Origin: Burkholderiaceae bacterium
GTDB lineage: Bacteria; Pseudomonadota; Gammaproteobacteria; Burkholderiales; Burkholderiaceae_E
NCBI GenBank assembly: GCA_900299025.1
Contig: OMIE01000096.1
Span: 1-48,018, forward strand
Length of the DNA: 48,018 nt
Direction of reading: 5' to 3'
Shown: piece after piece, positions 17,630 to 26,399 of the stretch
How the letters are laid out: each line of letters begins with the position of its first letter
How positions within the stretch are numbered: position 1 is the stretch's first letter
The notes under the pieces: generated by a model
The model's input: the letters and a program-made list of their open reading frames with translations, nothing else
What the model was told of the DNA's origin: nothing
Databases searched by the model: none
Translations under genes and position numbers: made by a program

Positions 17630-19471
17630 ATGGCTCAAAGGGCGGATCAATCTCGACAAGGCTTTCGCTATGGGTGGATGGCGCTGTGCTTGCTGTGGGT
17701 TGCTGGGCCTTTGTATTTACCTGCCTACTACCTCACGATCGCGAACCATATTGGGATGGTCGCTTTGGTTGCTTTAGGCTTAGTGCTGATGACGGGTGTT
17801 GCTGGACTAACCTCGTTTGGCCAGGCCGCATTTGTCGGGCTTGGGGCCTATGTGAGTGCGGTATTGTCGACCGCTTATGGCCATTCTCCCTGGCTTGGCT
17901 TACTTGCGGTGGTTCTCGTAACTATTTCGGTTGCTTTCGCACTAGGTGCGATCACGCTTCGCCTTTCAGGCCACTACTTACCGCTTGGAACAATAGCCTG
18001 GGGACTTAGTCTTTATTTTCTCTTTGGTAATTTGGAAATACTTGGTGGCCACACCGGCTTGTCATCGATTCCGCCGATTGAGGTTTTTGGATATGGCCTG
18101 AAGTCTGCCGGTTCGATTTATTATCTAATTTGGGTCGTTCTTTTTCTTGCCATCGTTCTCAGTGACAATCTGCTTCGTTCGCGAGAGGGCCGTGCAATTC
18201 GTGCGCTTAAGGGCGGTGTGATTGTTGCCGAGTCGATGGGTGTTAACACGGCTCGCTCCAAAATGATTGTTTTTTTGCTCGCGGCCCTTTACGCGGGGAT
18301 ATCGGGCTGGATTTACGCGCATTACCAACGTTTTGTAAATCCCTCGCCGTTTTCCTTGCACATCGGTATCGAGTACTTATTCATGGCGGTGCTTGGCGGG
18401 GCGACCCAAGTCTGGGGAGCTTTGCTTGGTGCTGGGCTCGTTACCCTACTTAAGGAATGGCTACAAGATCTACTGCCACGACTGCTAGGTTCATCGGGCA
18501 ACTTTGAGACCATTATTTTTGGTTTGTTTTTAGTACTTTTACTTCAGCATGCTCCCAACGGGCTTTGGCCCCATGTCGAGCGCCTATTTCGACGATCAAG
18601 TTTGAAGTCTCAGAAGATCGATTCAATACAACCCTCGATTAATGATACGAATCACATCGATCTAAGCGCTCCAGCATTACCCAAGCGTTTGCGTCAATCA
18701 GGGGCAGGCTCCGATTACTTGCTTGAAGCCCGTGGCCTTGAAAAGCGCTTTGGTGGCTTGATTGCAAACCAAGACATTAGTCTCGGGCTCAGGCGGAGCG
18801 AGATACTCGCACTGATCGGCCCAAATGGTGCGGGCAAGAGCACGCTCTTTGACTTATTGACCGGTGTCCAAAAACTTGATGCCGGGACGATTTATTTCTC
18901 AGGCGAAGCAATTCATGGCAGGCGAGCCAGGGATATCGCCCGGCTTGGCTTGTCTCGCAGCTTTCAGCATGTTCGTTTACTACCCGAAATGAGTGTCCTG
19001 GAAAATATAGCCTTAGGAGCTCATTTGCGCGGCAGACATGGGCCTTTACGCGCAGCGCTTCACCTAGAGCGTGAAGAAGAACGCGCCTTGATGAACGAGG
19101 CACGAAATCAGGCCACACGGGTGGGATTGTCAGATGTTATGCACGTGCCAGCCGGATCGCTTGCACTTGGGCAGCAGCGTACCCTTGAGATAGCCAGGGC
19201 ACTCGCTGGCGACCCGCTCGCCATACTGCTCGATGAGCCTGCAGCAGGCTTGAGGTTTGGTGAAAAGCAAAAGCTTGCTGACTTGCTTAGAGCCCTAAGA
19301 GCTGATGGTTTGGCTATTTTGCTGGTTGAGCACGATATGACCTTTGTTATGAATCTTGCTGATCGTGTTGTCGTCATGGAGCATGGCGTTGTCATCGCCC
19401 AAGGCGAGCCTGCAAGGATTCAGCAGGATCCTCGAGTGATCGAGGCCTATTTGGGTGTTGATCTGTCATGA
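17630..19471 (+). CDS. fused ABC permease-ATPase (LivM-LivG fusion)
   Basis: One reading frame encodes a LivM-type permease (about residues 1-325, with [30 protein letters not shown] and an EAA loop [24 protein letters not shown]). After a polar linker of about 45 residues comes a LivG-type ATPase. The ATPase has Walker [10 protein letters not shown] (about 397-405), the Q-loop region [23 protein letters not shown], signature [15 protein letters not shown], Walker [11 protein letters not shown] and the switch His in [23 protein letters not shown]. The signature has Ala where Ser is usual (LSYGQQR). ATG 17630 is preceded by GAGG at a 9-base distance. ATG 17612 overlapping livH is an alternative. 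No frameshift is apparent; both halves are intact. Similar fusions are known in proteobacterial HAAT systems. Confidence 0.92.
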   Translation: MAQRADQSRQGFRYGWMALCLLWVAGPLYLPAYYLTIANHIGMVALVALGLVLMTGVAGLTSFGQAAFVGLGAYVSAVLSTAYGHSPWLGLLAVVLVTISVAFALGAITLRLSGHYLPLGTIAWGLSLYFLFGNLEILGGHTGLSSIPPIEVFGYGLKSAGSIYYLIWVVLFLAIVLSDNLLRSREGRAIRALKGGVIVAESMGVNTARSKMIVFLLAALYAGISGWIYAHYQRFVNPSPFSLHIGIEYLFMAVLGGATQVWGALLGAGLVTLLKEWLQDLLPRLLGSSGNFETIIFGLFLVLLLQHAPNGLWPHVERLFRRSSLKSQKIDSIQPSINDTNHIDLSAPALPKRLRQSGAGSDYLLEARGLEKRFGGLIANQDISLGLRRSEILALIGPNGAGKSTLFDLLTGVQKLDAGTIYFSGEAIHGRRARDIARLGLSRSFQHVRLLPEMSVLENIALGAHLRGRHGPLRAALHLEREEERALMNEARNQATRVGLSDVMHVPAGSLALGQQRTLEIARALAGDPLAILLDEPAAGLRFGEKQKLADLLRALRADGLAILLVEHDMTFVMNLADRVVVMEHGVVIAQGEPARIQQDPRVIEAYLGVDLS

Positions 19472-20274
19472 CAGTAGGCAATGCCAGCGAGCTCGGCCTT
19501 GGGGTATCCAAGCCCGAACAGGTAGGCTTCACGCCAATAGGTGATGAGCTATTGCGACTTGAGGGTATCCATGTGTCGTATGGCGAAGTCGAGGCTGTTC
19601 AGGGATTGAGTCTTTGTATGCGACAAGGTCAAGTGTTAACCGTTATAGGGGCTAACGGCGCGGGGAAATCAACACTTTTGCAGTCTATGATTGGTCTACT
19701 CGGCTATCGAGGGACCATGAGCCTTGACGGTCGATCGATTGATGGGGCTGACGTCGAGTCGAGAGTACGTTTCGGTATGAATCTTGTACCAGAAAAGCGA
19801 GAGCTTTTTGTCTCAATGAATGTTGAGGATAACTTGATTCTTGGCGCGTTCCACCGGCGTCGCTTTGGAGCCAGCGATCGCCAGCATCAGCTTAGCGAGG
19901 TATACCAGCGATTTCCTCGGCTTAAAGAACGAAAGCAACAACTCGCTGGAACCCTTTCAGGCGGTGAACGCCAAATGCTGGCTATGGGAAGAGCGCTCAT
20001 GGGCCAGCCAAAGCTTTTGCTCCTTGATGAGCCTAGCCTCGGCCTCGCACCCCGCGTAGTTGCCGATGTGTTTCGGGTGATTCGCGATTTGAAACAAACC
20101 GGTGTTTCGATCCTGCTTGTGGAGCAAAATGCAAGAGCTGCCCTTCAGGTCGCCGATTATGCTTACGTGATGGAAACTGGACGTGTGGTCTTGCAGGGCG
20201 AGGCGGAAGACCTACTCAGGGATCAGCGTTTGATGAAAAGCTACCTTGGCGGCTTACCTAAGGACCTTGACTGA
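19468..20274 (+). CDS. ABC transporter ATP-binding protein, LivF-like
   Basis: This is the second ATPase of the importer, 268 residues. Motifs are Walker A GANGAGKST (about 63-71), Q-loop and helical region NLVPEKRELFVSMNVEDNLILGA, signature LSGGERQMLAMGRAL, Walker B LLLDEPSLGLAP and the H-loop replaced, as usual in LivF, by VEQNARAAL (Gln in place of His in the family's LLVEQN). The start overlaps the stop of the fused gene as ATGA. The first 25 or so residues before LLRLEGIHVSYGEVEAV are a poorly conserved extension. It closes the cassette: substrate-binding protein, ligase, LivH, LivM-LivG, LivF. Confidence 0.93.
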   Translation: MTVGNASELGLGVSKPEQVGFTPIGDELLRLEGIHVSYGEVEAVQGLSLCMRQGQVLTVIGANGAGKSTLLQSMIGLLGYRGTMSLDGRSIDGADVESRVRFGMNLVPEKRELFVSMNVEDNLILGAFHRRRFGASDRQHQLSEVYQRFPRLKERKQQLAGTLSGGERQMLAMGRALMGQPKLLLLDEPSLGLAPRVVADVFRVIRDLKQTGVSILLVEQNARAALQVADYAYVMETGRVVLQGEAEDLLRDQRLMKSYLGGLPKDLD

Positions 20275-20289
20275 CAGAAATCGAGTATT

Positions 20290-20364
20290 TGGTGGGTGGT
20301 ACAGGGTTTGAACCTGTGACCCCTGCCGTGTGAAGGCAGTGCTCTACCGCTGAGCTAACCACCC
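20290..20364 (-). tRNA. tRNA-Val (anticodon CAC)
   Basis: On the minus strand the 75-base sequence folds as a full cloverleaf. The acceptor stem GGGTGGT pairs with ACCACCC, followed by discriminator A and an encoded CCA end. The D-arm has TAGCTCAGCGGTAGAGCA, the anticodon stem CTGCC/GGCAG encloses the loop TTCACAC (anticodon CAC, reading GUG), and the T-arm contains GGTTCAAACC. It stands alone, 15 bases after livF on the opposite strand. Confidence 0.95.
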
Positions 20365-20386
20365 AGGCTCTCGAGAACGGATCAGA

Positions 20387-20392
20387 AGTATA
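20387..20392 (-). promoter_or_regulatory. possible -10 element for the tRNA-Val gene
   Basis: The minus strand reads TATACT (five of six match TATAAT) 22 bases upstream of the tRNA 5' end. No good -35 hexamer is found at 16-18 bases, so confidence is low. Confidence 0.35.
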
Positions 20393-20442
20393 AAGCGATT
20401 AAGGAAAATTTTCGGCACAATCCGACAAAATTTATTCAGCAC

Positions 20443-21279
20443 ATGCTAATCGACGAGCTCAAAACAGCCTTGGATGGTCTGCGTAGCCAATGGACAGGGC
20501 AGTGGCTTGGCTTGCCTTATGTGCTGTCGGATTGTCTGGCTCGACTTCAGCACGACTCAAATCAGCATCCTAAACGTGAGCGTTATCATAAGTTGCGCCG
20601 AGCTGCAGGTGGTCTTGCCTTGGAGGTCGAGGCAGTTCACGCTTTAATGGCACATAACGGACTTGAGGCGGCCTACCATAATCGCTTGCATTTTGCAGAT
20701 ACCCTGTGGTGTATGACCGCACTTTTGCTTGCCTGCAGGCAGGCTTCGGTTGAGCCCAGATTGCAGGACGAGCAGGAAATGCTTGCGATCTTGGTTATGG
20801 TAGGCCATGATTTTCACCACGATGGTCGCGTCAACCAGCATCTAATGGAGATGGAAAACCGCTCCGTGACACTTGCAGCGCCTGTGCTCGATCAGTTTGG
20901 TATTGCTGAGGACGACCTTGAGTGCATGAAACGTCTGGTTCAGCACACCGACCCAACAACGGTTGCAGAAAATCACAGCGTGGCGCTTCAACGACCCTTT
21001 AGCATAGGCGATCAAGCCTGGCTGCAAGTGCTGGCAAACGAAGCCGATGTTTTGGCAAGTTCGCTGCCAGACTACGGCGAGTCGCTCGGCGAAGCGCTTT
21101 CTCGAGAATGGGCAGCAAAACACGCTGACATGGCGAGATCGGTGATTAGTCCTGCAGGGCGGCTTTACTTTCTTGAAAAGGTTGCTATTTTTAGCACGCC
21201 TGGCAGTCGCAGACTCGGATTGCAACAGCTGCGTGAAATGCAGATTGCGGCCTTAAAGCAAACACTCAATAAGGTCTGA
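20443..21279 (+). CDS. HD-domain phosphohydrolase resembling class I cyclic-nucleotide phosphodiesterases
   Basis: The 278-residue soluble protein has metal-site motifs like those of the PDEase_I (eukaryotic-type) family. YHNRLHFAD (residues 78-86) matches the YHNxxHAxD signature. GHDFHHDGRVN (121-131) matches HDxxHxGxxN. NEADVLAS (Asp202) supplies the last metal-binding Asp. Likely ligands are His83, His122, Asp123 and Asp202. The whole protein is one helical domain with no sensor or membrane segment. Likely activity is hydrolysis of a phosphodiester or nucleotide; cyclic AMP or GMP is a guess from the motif. It lies between tRNA-Val and gltX and probably has its own promoter in the 78 bases upstream. 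Confidence 0.75.
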   Translation: MLIDELKTALDGLRSQWTGQWLGLPYVLSDCLARLQHDSNQHPKRERYHKLRRAAGGLALEVEAVHALMAHNGLEAAYHNRLHFADTLWCMTALLLACRQASVEPRLQDEQEMLAILVMVGHDFHHDGRVNQHLMEMENRSVTLAAPVLDQFGIAEDDLECMKRLVQHTDPTTVAENHSVALQRPFSIGDQAWLQVLANEADVLASSLPDYGESLGEALSREWAAKHADMARSVISPAGRLYFLEKVAIFSTPGSRRLGLQQLREMQIAALKQTLNKV

Positions 21280-21293
21280 TAGCTTCACAGCGG

Positions 21294-21316
21294 TATAGTG
21301 ATGGTTTGACCCATCA
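21294..21316 (+). promoter_or_regulatory. possible -10 element and leader hairpin upstream of gltX
   Basis: TATAGT at 21294-21299 resembles a -10 box, though no convincing -35 was found 16-18 bases before it. Immediately after, TGATGG (21299-21304) can pair with CCATCA (21311-21316) around a six-base loop. The gltX start is 15 bases further on. Confidence 0.3.
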
Positions 21317-21330
21317 CATGCTGCAAAAAC

Positions 21331-22818
21331 ATGGCTTCAGTTGTTGTTAATCAATCGATTAGTTCTGGGATTCGGACCCGGTTTGCGCCTAGCCCAACCG
21401 GTTTTTTGCATATTGGCGGTGCTCGAACAGCCCTCTTCGCATGGGCATTTGCGCGTCACTTTGGCGGCCAATTCGTACTTCGGATTGAAGATACCGATGT
21501 AGAACGATCGACGCCAGAGGCAACACAGGCGATTTTGGATGGAATGACTTGGCTGAATTTGCAGGCTGATGAGGGCCCTTTTTTCCAGACAAAGCGGATG
21601 GATCGATACCGCGAGGTCATCGCGATCATGTTGGACAAAGGCCTTGCCTATCGATGCTGGGCATCTCCTGAAGAACTCGATGAGATGCGGGAATCTCAGC
21701 GTGAACAAGGCCTAAAGCCTCGCTATGATGGCCGCTGGCGACCCGAACAAAGCCCTGGAAAGTCACCGCCTCCGAATGTCTCACCCGTTATACGCTTTAG
21801 AAATCCCGACGACGGTTCTGTTGTTTGGAAAGATATGGTAAAGGGAACGATATCGATTGCCAACAGCGAACTTGATGACTTGATCATTGCCCGCTCTGAT
21901 GGGACGCCTACTTATAATTTTTGTGTGGTTGTCGACGATCTCGATATGGGCATTAGTCATGTCATTCGGGGAGACGACCACGTTAACAACACGCCAAGGC
22001 AAATCAATATTTTACGTGCATTAGGCGGTCAGGAACCCGTCTATGGTCACTTACCAATGATTCACGGCCCCGACGGGCAAAAGCTTTCCAAGCGTCACGG
22101 TGCAGTATCGGTTACCGAGTTTGATCGACAAGGATTCATTCCCGAGGCCGTCGTCAATTATCTTGCCCGGCTAGGTTGGAGTCATGGCGACGATGAGCTC
22201 TTTAGCCGCGAAGATTTTATTGCGTGGTTTGATGGGTCCTCGCTATCTCATTCGCCGTCGCAGCTCGATTACGATAAGTTGCGCTGGGTCAATCAGCACT
22301 ACATTAAGCAAGCAAGCGAAGCCTATTTACTTGCGGAATTGCAGCGAAGGCTGGCTTGGCGTTCGCTACATGCCAAATGGTTTGGCGATGATGCAGCGAT
22401 GGTTATGATCGCTCTTGTGAGAGATCGCCTCAATACGCTTGAAGATCTAGCGGACTGGGCTTGTTCATTGTTGCTTGCTCCGAATCTTGAAGACCCTGTT
22501 ATCGCACAAGGTATAGGTCAGGCACTAAAACCGGAAGCTGTGCCCGCTGTTGAGGCCTTCCTTGGAAAGCTTAAAACCGAGGCTGTGACAGGCGATCAAT
22601 CCCTGGCCTGGACAGCTGACCATATAGCCCAGGAAATAAAACGAGTCATTGGCCTTCACGCCATCAAAATGCCGCAGCTTGCCATTCCATTGCGGTGGTG
22701 GTGTTTTGGTCGCGGGCAAACCCCAGCGGTTGATGCAATGCTCAGCATCTTGCCGCCTTCCGTCATGGCCGAGCGTATCGAGGCTGGGTTGAATCATTAT
22801 CGGGGAGCCGGGTCGTGA
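21331..22818 (+). CDS. gltX: glutamate--tRNA ligase
   Basis: This class I aminoacyl-tRNA synthetase charges tRNA-Glu in the cytoplasm. The N-terminus has [28 protein letters not shown], which contains the HIGH-type motif (HIGG). [10 protein letters not shown] follows, and the KMSKS loop reads KLSKRHG at about residue 250. [22 protein letters not shown] is also diagnostic. The length of 495 residues is slightly above the usual 465-470, mainly from the N-terminal extension and the C-terminal anticodon-binding part. The frame runs four bases into the start of the cytochrome gene (GTGA overlap). Confidence 0.97.
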   Translation: MASVVVNQSISSGIRTRFAPSPTGFLHIGGARTALFAWAFARHFGGQFVLRIEDTDVERSTPEATQAILDGMTWLNLQADEGPFFQTKRMDRYREVIAIMLDKGLAYRCWASPEELDEMRESQREQGLKPRYDGRWRPEQSPGKSPPPNVSPVIRFRNPDDGSVVWKDMVKGTISIANSELDDLIIARSDGTPTYNFCVVVDDLDMGISHVIRGDDHVNNTPRQINILRALGGQEPVYGHLPMIHGPDGQKLSKRHGAVSVTEFDRQGFIPEAVVNYLARLGWSHGDDELFSREDFIAWFDGSSLSHSPSQLDYDKLRWVNQHYIKQASEAYLLAELQRRLAWRSLHAKWFGDDAAMVMIALVRDRLNTLEDLADWACSLLLAPNLEDPVIAQGIGQALKPEAVPAVEAFLGKLKTEAVTGDQSLAWTADHIAQEIKRVIGLHAIKMPQLAIPLRWWCFGRGQTPAVDAMLSILPPSVMAERIEAGLNHYRGAGS

Positions 22819-23171
22819 GGCTAAATCCTATAACTGGCTCAAGAGCTTTGAGCTCCAGCCCTAGGACATTGCTAGCTCGATGGGGTCTGATCGCAGCGCT
22901 CCTGTCGTCTGTGGTTTCGACCTGCCACGCGTCAGATGGCGCAGCGCTTCACCGCAAAAGTTGTGCAAGTTGTCATAACGGTATGTTTCCTGGCGGAGAT
23001 GGCGAAATGATTTATTCGGCTGAGTTTCGAAAAATCAAACAACTCACACAGTTGCGTCAACGGGTTGAAACCTGTGCCTCAAGGGTCAACGCGGGCTGGT
23101 TTGATGAAGAAATTGATGGGGTTACCCAGTGGCTCAATCAGCGCTTTTATCGTTTTCAATCCGGCAAATGA
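22815..23171 (+). CDS. small periplasmic c-type cytochrome
   Basis: This 118-residue protein starts at GTG overlapping the gltX stop. An N-terminal signal anchor or signal peptide (hydrophobic [13 protein letters not shown], about 23-35, ending CHAS) is followed by one haem-binding CASCH (Cys50, Cys53, His54). [15 protein letters not shown] and a C-terminal [20 protein letters not shown] resemble small green-haem-type cytochromes found in beta-proteobacteria. Met57 and Met65 are possible axial ligands. The electron-transfer partner is unknown. The frame is intact despite the short length. Confidence 0.8.
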   Translation: MRLNPITGSRALSSSPRTLLARWGLIAALLSSVVSTCHASDGAALHRKSCASCHNGMFPGGDGEMIYSAEFRKIKQLTQLRQRVETCASRVNAGWFDEEIDGVTQWLNQRFYRFQSGK

Positions 23172-23180
23172 GGCCCGATC

Positions 23181-24284
23181 ATGTCTGGCAATAGCATTGG
23201 GCATTTGTTCACCGTGACAAGCTTTGGTGAATCGCACGGGCCTGCAATCGGTTGCATTGTGGATGGTTGTCCGCCGGGTATGCTGCTTTCTGAGCTGGAT
23301 ATACAGCCTGATTTAGACCGCAGACGTCCTGGTACCTCTCGGCATGTCACGCAGCGTCAAGAGCCAGACCAAGTACAAATTCTTTCGGGCGTTTATGAAG
23401 GACGAACGACTGGTACACCGATCGCACTTTTTATCCAAAATCAAGATGCACGCAGCAAAGACTATAGCGCTATTGCTCAAAGCTTTAGACCCGGACATGC
23501 CGACTACAGTTATTGGCAAAAATACGGTATTCGTGACCCACGCGGAGGCGGGCGCTCTTCAGCCAGACTGACTGCCCCTGTTGTTGGCGCTGCTGCAATT
23601 GCGCGTAAATGGCTCAATGAGCAGTATGGTGTGCATGTGCGTGCTTGCTTGAGTCAGTTGGGAAGCCTGGCCATTGCCAAGGATGATTGGTCTAGAGTGC
23701 ATCACAATCCATTTTTTGCCGCCACTGATCAAGGTATTGCAGGCCTTGAGGCTTATATGGATGATTTGCGTAAGGCAGGCGACTCGTGTGGAGCCCGGGT
23801 CGATGTTGAGGCGCATGGTGTACCGGTCGGTCTGGGTGAGCCTTTGTTCGACCGCCTCGATGCCGATTTGGCCCATGCACTGATGGGTATCAATGCGGTT
23901 AAAGGTGTTGAGATCGGAGCTGGCTTTCGTAGCGTCGTCCAACTTGGCAGCGAACACGGTGATGCGCTCACCCCAGAAGGCTTTGCTAGCAACCATGCCG
24001 GAGGCGTTTTGGGAGGCATTTCAACGGGGCAGCCGGTCACTGCATCGGTTGCGATTAAGCCAACCTCGAGTATTCGTAAGCTCAAACCGTCGATTGATTT
24101 GCAGGGACGAGCCACCGAGGTTCAGACCCTAGGACGTCATGATCCCTGTGTGGGAATTCGCGCTGTACCGATTGTCGAGGCCATGGTGCTTTTGGTGCTC
24201 ATGGATCATGCCCTTCGCCATCGCGCTCAGTGTTCCGACGTTCAAACCATCACACCGAGAATCGCCGGCACCCGCATGGCATAA
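23181..24284 (+). CDS. aroC: chorismate synthase
   Basis: The enzyme converts 5-enolpyruvylshikimate 3-phosphate to chorismate using reduced FMN, the last shared step of aromatic amino acid synthesis. The 367-residue protein has all signature blocks: [18 protein letters not shown] near residue 12, [35 protein letters not shown] near 48-80, [24 protein letters not shown] near 113, and [18 protein letters not shown] in the C-terminal part. It begins nine bases after the cytochrome stop. A hairpin with a T-run follows its stop. Supplies precursor to the tryptophan genes further along. Confidence 0.97.
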   Translation: MSGNSIGHLFTVTSFGESHGPAIGCIVDGCPPGMLLSELDIQPDLDRRRPGTSRHVTQRQEPDQVQILSGVYEGRTTGTPIALFIQNQDARSKDYSAIAQSFRPGHADYSYWQKYGIRDPRGGGRSSARLTAPVVGAAAIARKWLNEQYGVHVRACLSQLGSLAIAKDDWSRVHHNPFFAATDQGIAGLEAYMDDLRKAGDSCGARVDVEAHGVPVGLGEPLFDRLDADLAHALMGINAVKGVEIGAGFRSVVQLGSEHGDALTPEGFASNHAGGVLGGISTGQPVTASVAIKPTSSIRKLKPSIDLQGRATEVQTLGRHDPCVGIRAVPIVEAMVLLVLMDHALRHRAQCSDVQTITPRIAGTRMA

Positions 24285-24289
24285 TCAAC

Positions 24290-24312
24290 CCCCTGATTTA
24301 CAGGGGATTTTT
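24290..24312 (+). terminator. hairpin with T-run between aroC and leuC, overlapping the leuC ribosome-binding site
   Basis: CCCCTG (24290-24295) pairs perfectly with CAGGGG (24301-24306) around ATTTA, and ATTTTT follows. This has the form of an intrinsic terminator for aroC. The right arm contains AGGGG, the only visible Shine-Dalgarno sequence for leuC, whose ATG lies at 24316. The structure could therefore also control leuC translation or transcription. Confidence 0.65.
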
Positions 24313-24315
24313 CTG

Positions 24316-25740
24316 ATGGCTGCTCAAGCGAGAACGCTTTACGACAAGCTTTGGGATGAGCATGTGGTGCGTACCGAATCCGATGGTACGGCCTTGCTCT
24401 ACATTGATCGTCATTTGGTGCATGAAGTGACTAGCCCGCAGGCTTTTGAAGGCTTGCGTATGGCGAAACGACCTTTATGGCGCGCCGAATCGATTGTTGC
24501 GACCGCCGACCACAATACGCCGACCACAGGTTGGGAACGTGGGCTTGACGGTATCGATGATCCGATTTCACGTGAACAAGTGGTCACACTTGATCAAAAC
24601 ATTGCTGCATTCAAGGTGCCAGTGTATTTCCCGTTTCTTGATCAGCGTCAGGGCATTGTGCATGTGATCGGACCAGAGCAGGGCGCGACACTGCCTGGGA
24701 TGACGGTGGTGTGTGGCGACTCGCACACCAGCACCCACGGCGCTTTTGCCTGCCTCGCCTTTGGTATTGGAACTTCTGAGGTTGAGCATGTGATGGCGAC
24801 CCAGTGTCTGGTCGCCAAAAAGATGAAGAACATGCTTGTGCAGGTGGAGGGCAATCTTCAGCGTGGGGTGACCGCTAAAGATATGGTGCTTGCCATCATC
24901 GGTCGAATCGGTACGGCGGGCGGTACTGGTTATGCGATTGAATTTGCTGGCTCTGCGGTTCGATCGCTGAGCATGGAAGGTCGGATGACGCTTTGCAATA
25001 TGGCGATCGAAGCCGGTGCAAGATCGGGTATGGTCGCGGTCGACGATACAACGATTCAATACCTGCAACAACGCCCCATGGCACCTAAGGCTGAGGATTG
25101 GGATCGTGCAGTCAGCCACTGGCGAAGTCTTAAAAGCGATGACGCTGCGCACTTCGATCATGTTGTCCGCCTCGATGCAGCGCACATTGCGCCCCAGGTG
25201 ACTTGGGGAACCTCACCCGAAATGGTGGTTGCAGTCGATGGCCGTGTGCCTGATCCGGACAAGGAAAAGGACGCGGTGCGTCGAGAAGGCATGGAGCGTG
25301 CCTTGCAATACATGGGCTTGCAGCCTAATACCGCGATACAAGATATTGCGGTGGATAAGGTCTTCATCGGCTCTTGTACAAATTCTAGAATCGAAGATCT
25401 TCGGATCGCCGCTTCAGTGGTGAGGGGCAAGCGCAAAGCCGCTCGCGTGAAGCTTGCGATGGTGGTGCCTGGTTCTGGCTTGGTCAAGCGACTCGCAGAG
25501 GCTGAAGGGCTCGATCGGATTTTTAAAGAGGCAGGATTTGAGTGGCGAGAGCCCGGTTGCTCGATGTGCCTGGCAATGAATGCAGATCGCTTAGAGCCAG
25601 GAGAGCGCTGTGCGTCCACATCCAATCGTAATTTTGAGGGTCGTCAGGGTAATGGAGGGCGTACGCACCTGGTAAGCCCAGCGATGGCAGCCGCTGCCGG
25701 TGTGATGGGTCATTTTGTTGACATTCGAAGGATGGGCTAA
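24316..25740 (+). CDS. leuC: 3-isopropylmalate dehydratase, large subunit
   Basis: With LeuD this aconitase-family enzyme isomerises 2-isopropylmalate to 3-isopropylmalate in leucine synthesis. The [4Fe-4S] ligands are Cys354 ([11 protein letters not shown]), Cys415 and Cys418 (GCSMC). The N-terminus is [14 protein letters not shown], and [29 protein letters not shown] is diagnostic. Length is 474 residues, typical for the bacterial two-subunit type. The frame is open further upstream into aroC (to 24139), but ATG 24316 gives the family N-terminus and has AGGGG nine bases before it. The leuD start is two bases after the stop. Confidence 0.97.
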   Translation: MAAQARTLYDKLWDEHVVRTESDGTALLYIDRHLVHEVTSPQAFEGLRMAKRPLWRAESIVATADHNTPTTGWERGLDGIDDPISREQVVTLDQNIAAFKVPVYFPFLDQRQGIVHVIGPEQGATLPGMTVVCGDSHTSTHGAFACLAFGIGTSEVEHVMATQCLVAKKMKNMLVQVEGNLQRGVTAKDMVLAIIGRIGTAGGTGYAIEFAGSAVRSLSMEGRMTLCNMAIEAGARSGMVAVDDTTIQYLQQRPMAPKAEDWDRAVSHWRSLKSDDAAHFDHVVRLDAAHIAPQVTWGTSPEMVVAVDGRVPDPDKEKDAVRREGMERALQYMGLQPNTAIQDIAVDKVFIGSCTNSRIEDLRIAASVVRGKRKAARVKLAMVVPGSGLVKRLAEAEGLDRIFKEAGFEWREPGCSMCLAMNADRLEPGERCASTSNRNFEGRQGNGGRTHLVSPAMAAAAGVMGHFVDIRRMG

Positions 25741-25742
25741 GC

Positions 25743-26399
25743 ATGAGAGCGCTCACGGTACATCGTGGCTTGGTGGTTCCATTGGATCGTGCCAATGTTG
25801 ATACCGATGCCATCATTCCCAAACAATTTTTAAAATCAATCAAACGATCGGGATTTGGGCCCAATCTTTTTGATGAGTGGCGCTATCTTGATCATGGCGA
25901 ACCTGGCATGGATCACGGCAAGCGCCCCTTAAACCCTGAATTCACGCTCAACCAGCTGCGCTTCAAAGGTGCTTCGATCCTGGTGGCGAGAAAGAACTTT
26001 GGCTGTGGTTCTTCACGAGAGCATGCGCCCTGGGCGCTTGAGGATTTTGGCTTTCGGGCGATCATTGCGCCATCATTTGCTGACATTTTCTATAATAACT
26101 GTTTTAAAAACGGACTCCTGCCCATCGTGCTTCCCGAATCGGAAGTGGATGCGATTTTTCATGCGGTGGCTGCTTTTCCGGGTTTTGAGTTATTGGTCGA
26201 TCTGCCTGCGCAAACGGTTACATTTGTGGATGGATCTCGATCGATGAGTTTTGAAGTTGACCCTTTCCGAAAAGATTGCTTAGTCAATGGCTATGACGAG
26301 ATCGGTCTCACACTCAGACATGCTGAGATCATCCGCGAATTCGAAGCTAAACGGCACCATGCTCAGCCTTGGTTGCGTGCCACAAGGAATGTTTCATGA
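25743..26399 (+). CDS. leuD: 3-isopropylmalate dehydratase, small subunit
   Basis: This is the swivel-domain partner of LeuC, 218 residues. It opens with [33 protein letters not shown], and [44 protein letters not shown] is the family signature, with the SSREHAPW substrate loop. In many Burkholderiales a small entericidin-like gene stands between leuC and leuD. Here the two are two bases apart, so it is absent. Its stop overlaps the leuB start as ATGA. Confidence 0.97.
   Translation: MRALTVHRGLVVPLDRANVDTDAIIPKQFLKSIKRSGFGPNLFDEWRYLDHGEPGMDHGKRPLNPEFTLNQLRFKGASILVARKNFGCGSSREHAPWALEDFGFRAIIAPSFADIFYNNCFKNGLLPIVLPESEVDAIFHAVAAFPGFELLVDLPAQTVTFVDGSRSMSFEVDPFRKDCLVNGYDEIGLTLRHAEIIREFEAKRHHAQPWLRATRNVS

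Noticed and set aside
20281-20442. tRNA-Val as an integration site for a mobile element
   Set aside because: No integrase and no second copy of the tRNA 3' end was seen nearby; both flanks are ordinary genes.
24139-24315. Longer start for leuC inside aroC
   Set aside because: The added residues are the out-of-frame translation of aroC. ATG 24316 gives the conserved LeuC start.
24568-25185. Open frame of 205 codons on the minus strand inside leuC
   Set aside because: The composition (many His, Arg, Thr) is typical of an antisense shadow, and leuC is fully conserved across it.
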